A stretch of DNA of 64,000 bases from Candidatus Methylophosphatis haderslevensis. Lineage in GTDB: Bacteria > Pseudomonadota > Gammaproteobacteria > Burkholderiales > Rhodocyclaceae. The stretch lies in assembly GCA_016711925.1 (NCBI GenBank), contig JADJSA010000006.1, positions 62,001-126,000 on the forward strand, written 5' to 3'. The notes beneath the pieces are model-generated. The model was not told the DNA's origin, ran no database searches, and was given only the letters and a program-made list of their open reading frames with translations. Below, one piece after another: positions 62,206-64,000 of the stretch. The translations under genes were made by a program, and so were the position numbers. The first letter of the stretch is position 1; each line of letters starts with the position of its first letter.

Positions 62206-64000
62206 GCAACCAGTTCAGCCTGCTGCGCGAAAAGCGCTTCCTGCCCTTCTTCGTCACGCAGTTTCTCGGCGCCTTCAACGACAACGTGTTCAAGACCGCG
62301 CTGATCACGCTGGTGACCTTTCGCGCCGGGCAATTGACCACGCTCGACGGCAAGACGCTCGCCACCTTGCTGCCGGGATTGTTCATCCTGCCGTTCTTCG
62401 TTTTCTCGGCAACCAGCGGCCAGCTTGCCGACAAATTCGACAAGGATCGCGTGGCGCGCGCGGTCAAGGTATTCGAGATCGCGGTGATGTGCCTTGCCGC
62501 GTGGGGCTTCGTCGCCCACAACCTGCCGGCGCTGGTGACGGCGCTGTTCCTGATGGGCGTGCATTCGACGATTTTCGGCCCGGTCAAATACGCCTACCTG
62601 CCGCAGCAACTGGCGCAGAACGAGCTGATCGGCGGCAACGGCTTGGTCGAGATGGGCACCTTCGTCGCCATCCTGGTCGGCCAGATACTCGGCGCCTGGG
62701 TGATCGCGTCTTCCGACAGCGGGCACAGCGTCGCCGTGCTGCTGATCGCGATCGCCATAATCGGCTGGCTGGCCAGCCGCGGCATTCCGCGCACCCCGGC
62801 TGCCGATGCGGCGCTGCGCATCAACTGGAATCCGCTGACCGAAACCTTCGCCAACCTGCGCTTTGCCGCCGGCAACCGGGTTGTCTGGCTGTCGATACTC
62901 GGCATCTCGTGGTTCTGGTTCTACGGCTTCACCCTGATCGGACAGTTTCCCCACTATGCCAAGGATTTGCTGGGTGGCGACCAGGGCGTGTTCATCCTGC
63001 TGCTCACCGTGTTCTCGCTCGGCGTCGGCAGCGGCTCGCTGCTGTGCGAAAAACTCTCCGGCGGGCGGGTGGAACTGGGCCTGGTACCGTTCGGCGCGAT
63101 CGGCCTGACGCTGTTCGGCATCGACCTCTACCTGGCCTCGCCGGCGCACGCCGAGCAGGGCGGCACCTGGCTCAGCGTTGCCGCCGCCCACTGGCGCGTG
63201 CTGGCCGACATCACGCTGATCGGCCTGTTCGGCGGCTTCTACATCGTGCCGCTGTACGCGCTGATCCAGACCCGCAGCGAAAAGAGCCACCAGTCGCGCG
63301 TGATCGCCGCCAACAACATCATGAACGCGGCATTCATGGTGGTCTCGGCAGGCGTGACCATCGCGCTGTTCAAGCTGGGCCTGACGATTCCGCAACTGTT
63401 CCTCGCCACCGCGCTGTTCAACGCGGTGGTGGCGATCTACATCTACACGCTGGTGCCCGAGTTCCTGATGCGCTTCATCGTCTGGATACTCATCCACACG
63501 GTATATCGCCTGGACACCTGCGGGCTCAACAACGTGCCCGACGAAGGTCCGGCGGTCGTGGTATGCAACCACGTCAGCTTCGTCGATGCGCTGGTGATCA
63601 CCGCGGCCTGCCCGCGGCCGATCCGCTTCGTGATGGACCACCAGATTTTCCGCACGCCGATCCTCTCGTTCGTGTTCCGCACCAACCGCTGCATCCCGAT
63701 CGCCTCGGCCAAGGAAGATCCGGCGCTGCTGGAAAAGGCCTACCAGGACATCGCTGCCGCCCTGGCCGACGGCGATCTGGTCGGCATCTTCCCCGAAGGC
63801 CGCATCACCGATACCGGCGAGCTGTACCCGTTCAAGAACGGCATCCGCCGCATCGTCGAACGCACGCCGGTGCCGGTGGTGCCGATGGCGTTGCGCGGGC
63901 TGTGGGGCAGTTTCTTCTCGCGCAAGGACGGCCCGGCGATGAGCCGGCCGCTGCGCCGCGGCCTGTTCAGCCGCATCGAACTGATCGCCGGGCCGGCGCT
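62202..64000 (+). CDS. LplT-like MFS transporter fused to PlsC-type acyltransferase (Aas-type), 3' end beyond window
   Basis: 599+ residues visible. Residues 1-about 405 are an MFS transporter of the lysophospholipid transporter type (FLPFFVTQFLGAFNDNVFKT, SATSGQLADKFDKDRVARAV, FGPVKYAYLPQQ). Residues from about 425 form a PlsC/LPLAT domain: NHVSFVDALV (H-x4-D), FPEGR (substrate phosphate) and PVVPMALRG. A full-length member often continues into an AMP-binding acyl-ACP synthetase, which would be off the right edge. It flips and re-acylates lysophospholipids at the inner membrane. Confidence 0.88.
   Translation, partial: MSNQFSLLREKRFLPFFVTQFLGAFNDNVFKTALITLVTFRAGQLTTLDGKTLATLLPGLFILPFFVFSATSGQLADKFDKDRVARAVKVFEIAVMCLAAWGFVAHNLPALVTALFLMGVHSTIFGPVKYAYLPQQLAQNELIGGNGLVEMGTFVAILVGQILGAWVIASSDSGHSVAVLLIAIAIIGWLASRGIPRTPAADAALRINWNPLTETFANLRFAAGNRVVWLSILGISWFWFYGFTLIGQFPHYAKDLLGGDQGVFILLLTVFSLGVGSGSLLCEKLSGGRVELGLVPFGAIGLTLFGIDLYLASPAHAEQGGTWLSVAAAHWRVLADITLIGLFGGFYIVPLYALIQTRSEKSHQSRVIAANNIMNAAFMVVSAGVTIALFKLGLTIPQLFLATALFNAVVAIYIYTLVPEFLMRFIVWILIHTVYRLDTCGLNNVPDEGPAVVVCNHVSFVDALVITAACPRPIRFVMDHQIFRTPILSFVFRTNRCIPIASAKEDPALLEKAYQDIAAALADGDLVGIFPEGRITDTGELYPFKNGIRRIVERTPVPVVPMALRGLWGSFFSRKDGPAMSRPLRRGLFSRIELIAGPA

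Overview
The window is GC-rich chromosomal DNA with dense, short-spaced operons. The gene content fits a betaproteobacterium, probably of the Rhodocyclales or a neighbouring group: the order ubiE - Tim44-like gene - ubiJ, a DUF3683-type FAD/Fe-S fusion oxidoreductase, phoBR, and a complete atpIBEFHAGDC operon. The genus cannot be fixed from sequence reading alone. No rRNA, tRNA or CRISPR was seen.

Layout. 1-3.6 kb (minus strand): an exported molybdopterin oxidoreductase that runs off the left edge, a pentaheme cytochrome c overlapping it, and an unusual secreted protein built almost entirely of Gly-Met-Ser-Gly-Met repeats. 3.8-6.5 kb: lytic transglycosylase slt and 5-formyl-THF cyclo-ligase, divergent. 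6.5-13.1 kb: an accessory scrap-yard. It holds two orphan RHS C-terminal toxin tails, each overlapping a candidate immunity gene by 4 nt (ATGA) and each preceded by the same roughly 270-bp block. It also holds a decayed IS66 element with an intact 8-bp target duplication that splits one immunity gene, three copies of an 84-bp palindromic element placed at gene break points, remnants of IS21 istB, a group II intron 3' end and a tyrosine recombinase, and a truncated PIN toxin gene. 13.8-27.2 kb: mostly single housekeeping or envelope genes (META/HslJ protein, GNAT, alpha/beta hydrolase, ABC1 kinase, serine hydrolase lipoprotein, J-domain protein, ilvA, YqaA-like, YhhQ-like). 27.4-41.6 kb: the 1312-aa FAD/Fe-S oxidoreductase, a YiiX-like cysteine hydrolase lipoprotein, DUF2799 lipoprotein, Nudix CoA pyrophosphatase, two YjbQ paralogues, YbaY-type lipoprotein, HIT hydrolase and two related large proteins with a PilZ-like C-terminal motif.

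41.6-52.8 kb: phoR-phoB with a Pho box upstream of phoB; DUF971, ubiE (frameshifted near its end), Tim44-like and ubiJ genes; then a secreted WD40-caspase protein downstream of a two-component pair that resembles the proteobacterial dedicated sortase regulators. 52.8-59.9 kb: the complete F1Fo ATP synthase operon on the minus strand, ending at a perfect 13-bp-stem terminator. 60.1-64 kb: an ArsR-type regulator, then a tightly overlapped set of an exported amidohydrolase, a small lipoprotein, a small hydrophobic protein and an LplT-PlsC-type fusion that runs off the right edge.

Across the whole window at least six intergenic copies of one imperfect palindrome (arm consensus CCGCATGGAYAGGCG) occur. 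This is a dispersed REP/MITE-like family specific to this genome or lineage. The most unusual content is the RHS-tail toxin/immunity array, the Met-repeat protein beside a molybdoenzyme with an odd Fe-S ligand set, and the caspase/two-component locus.
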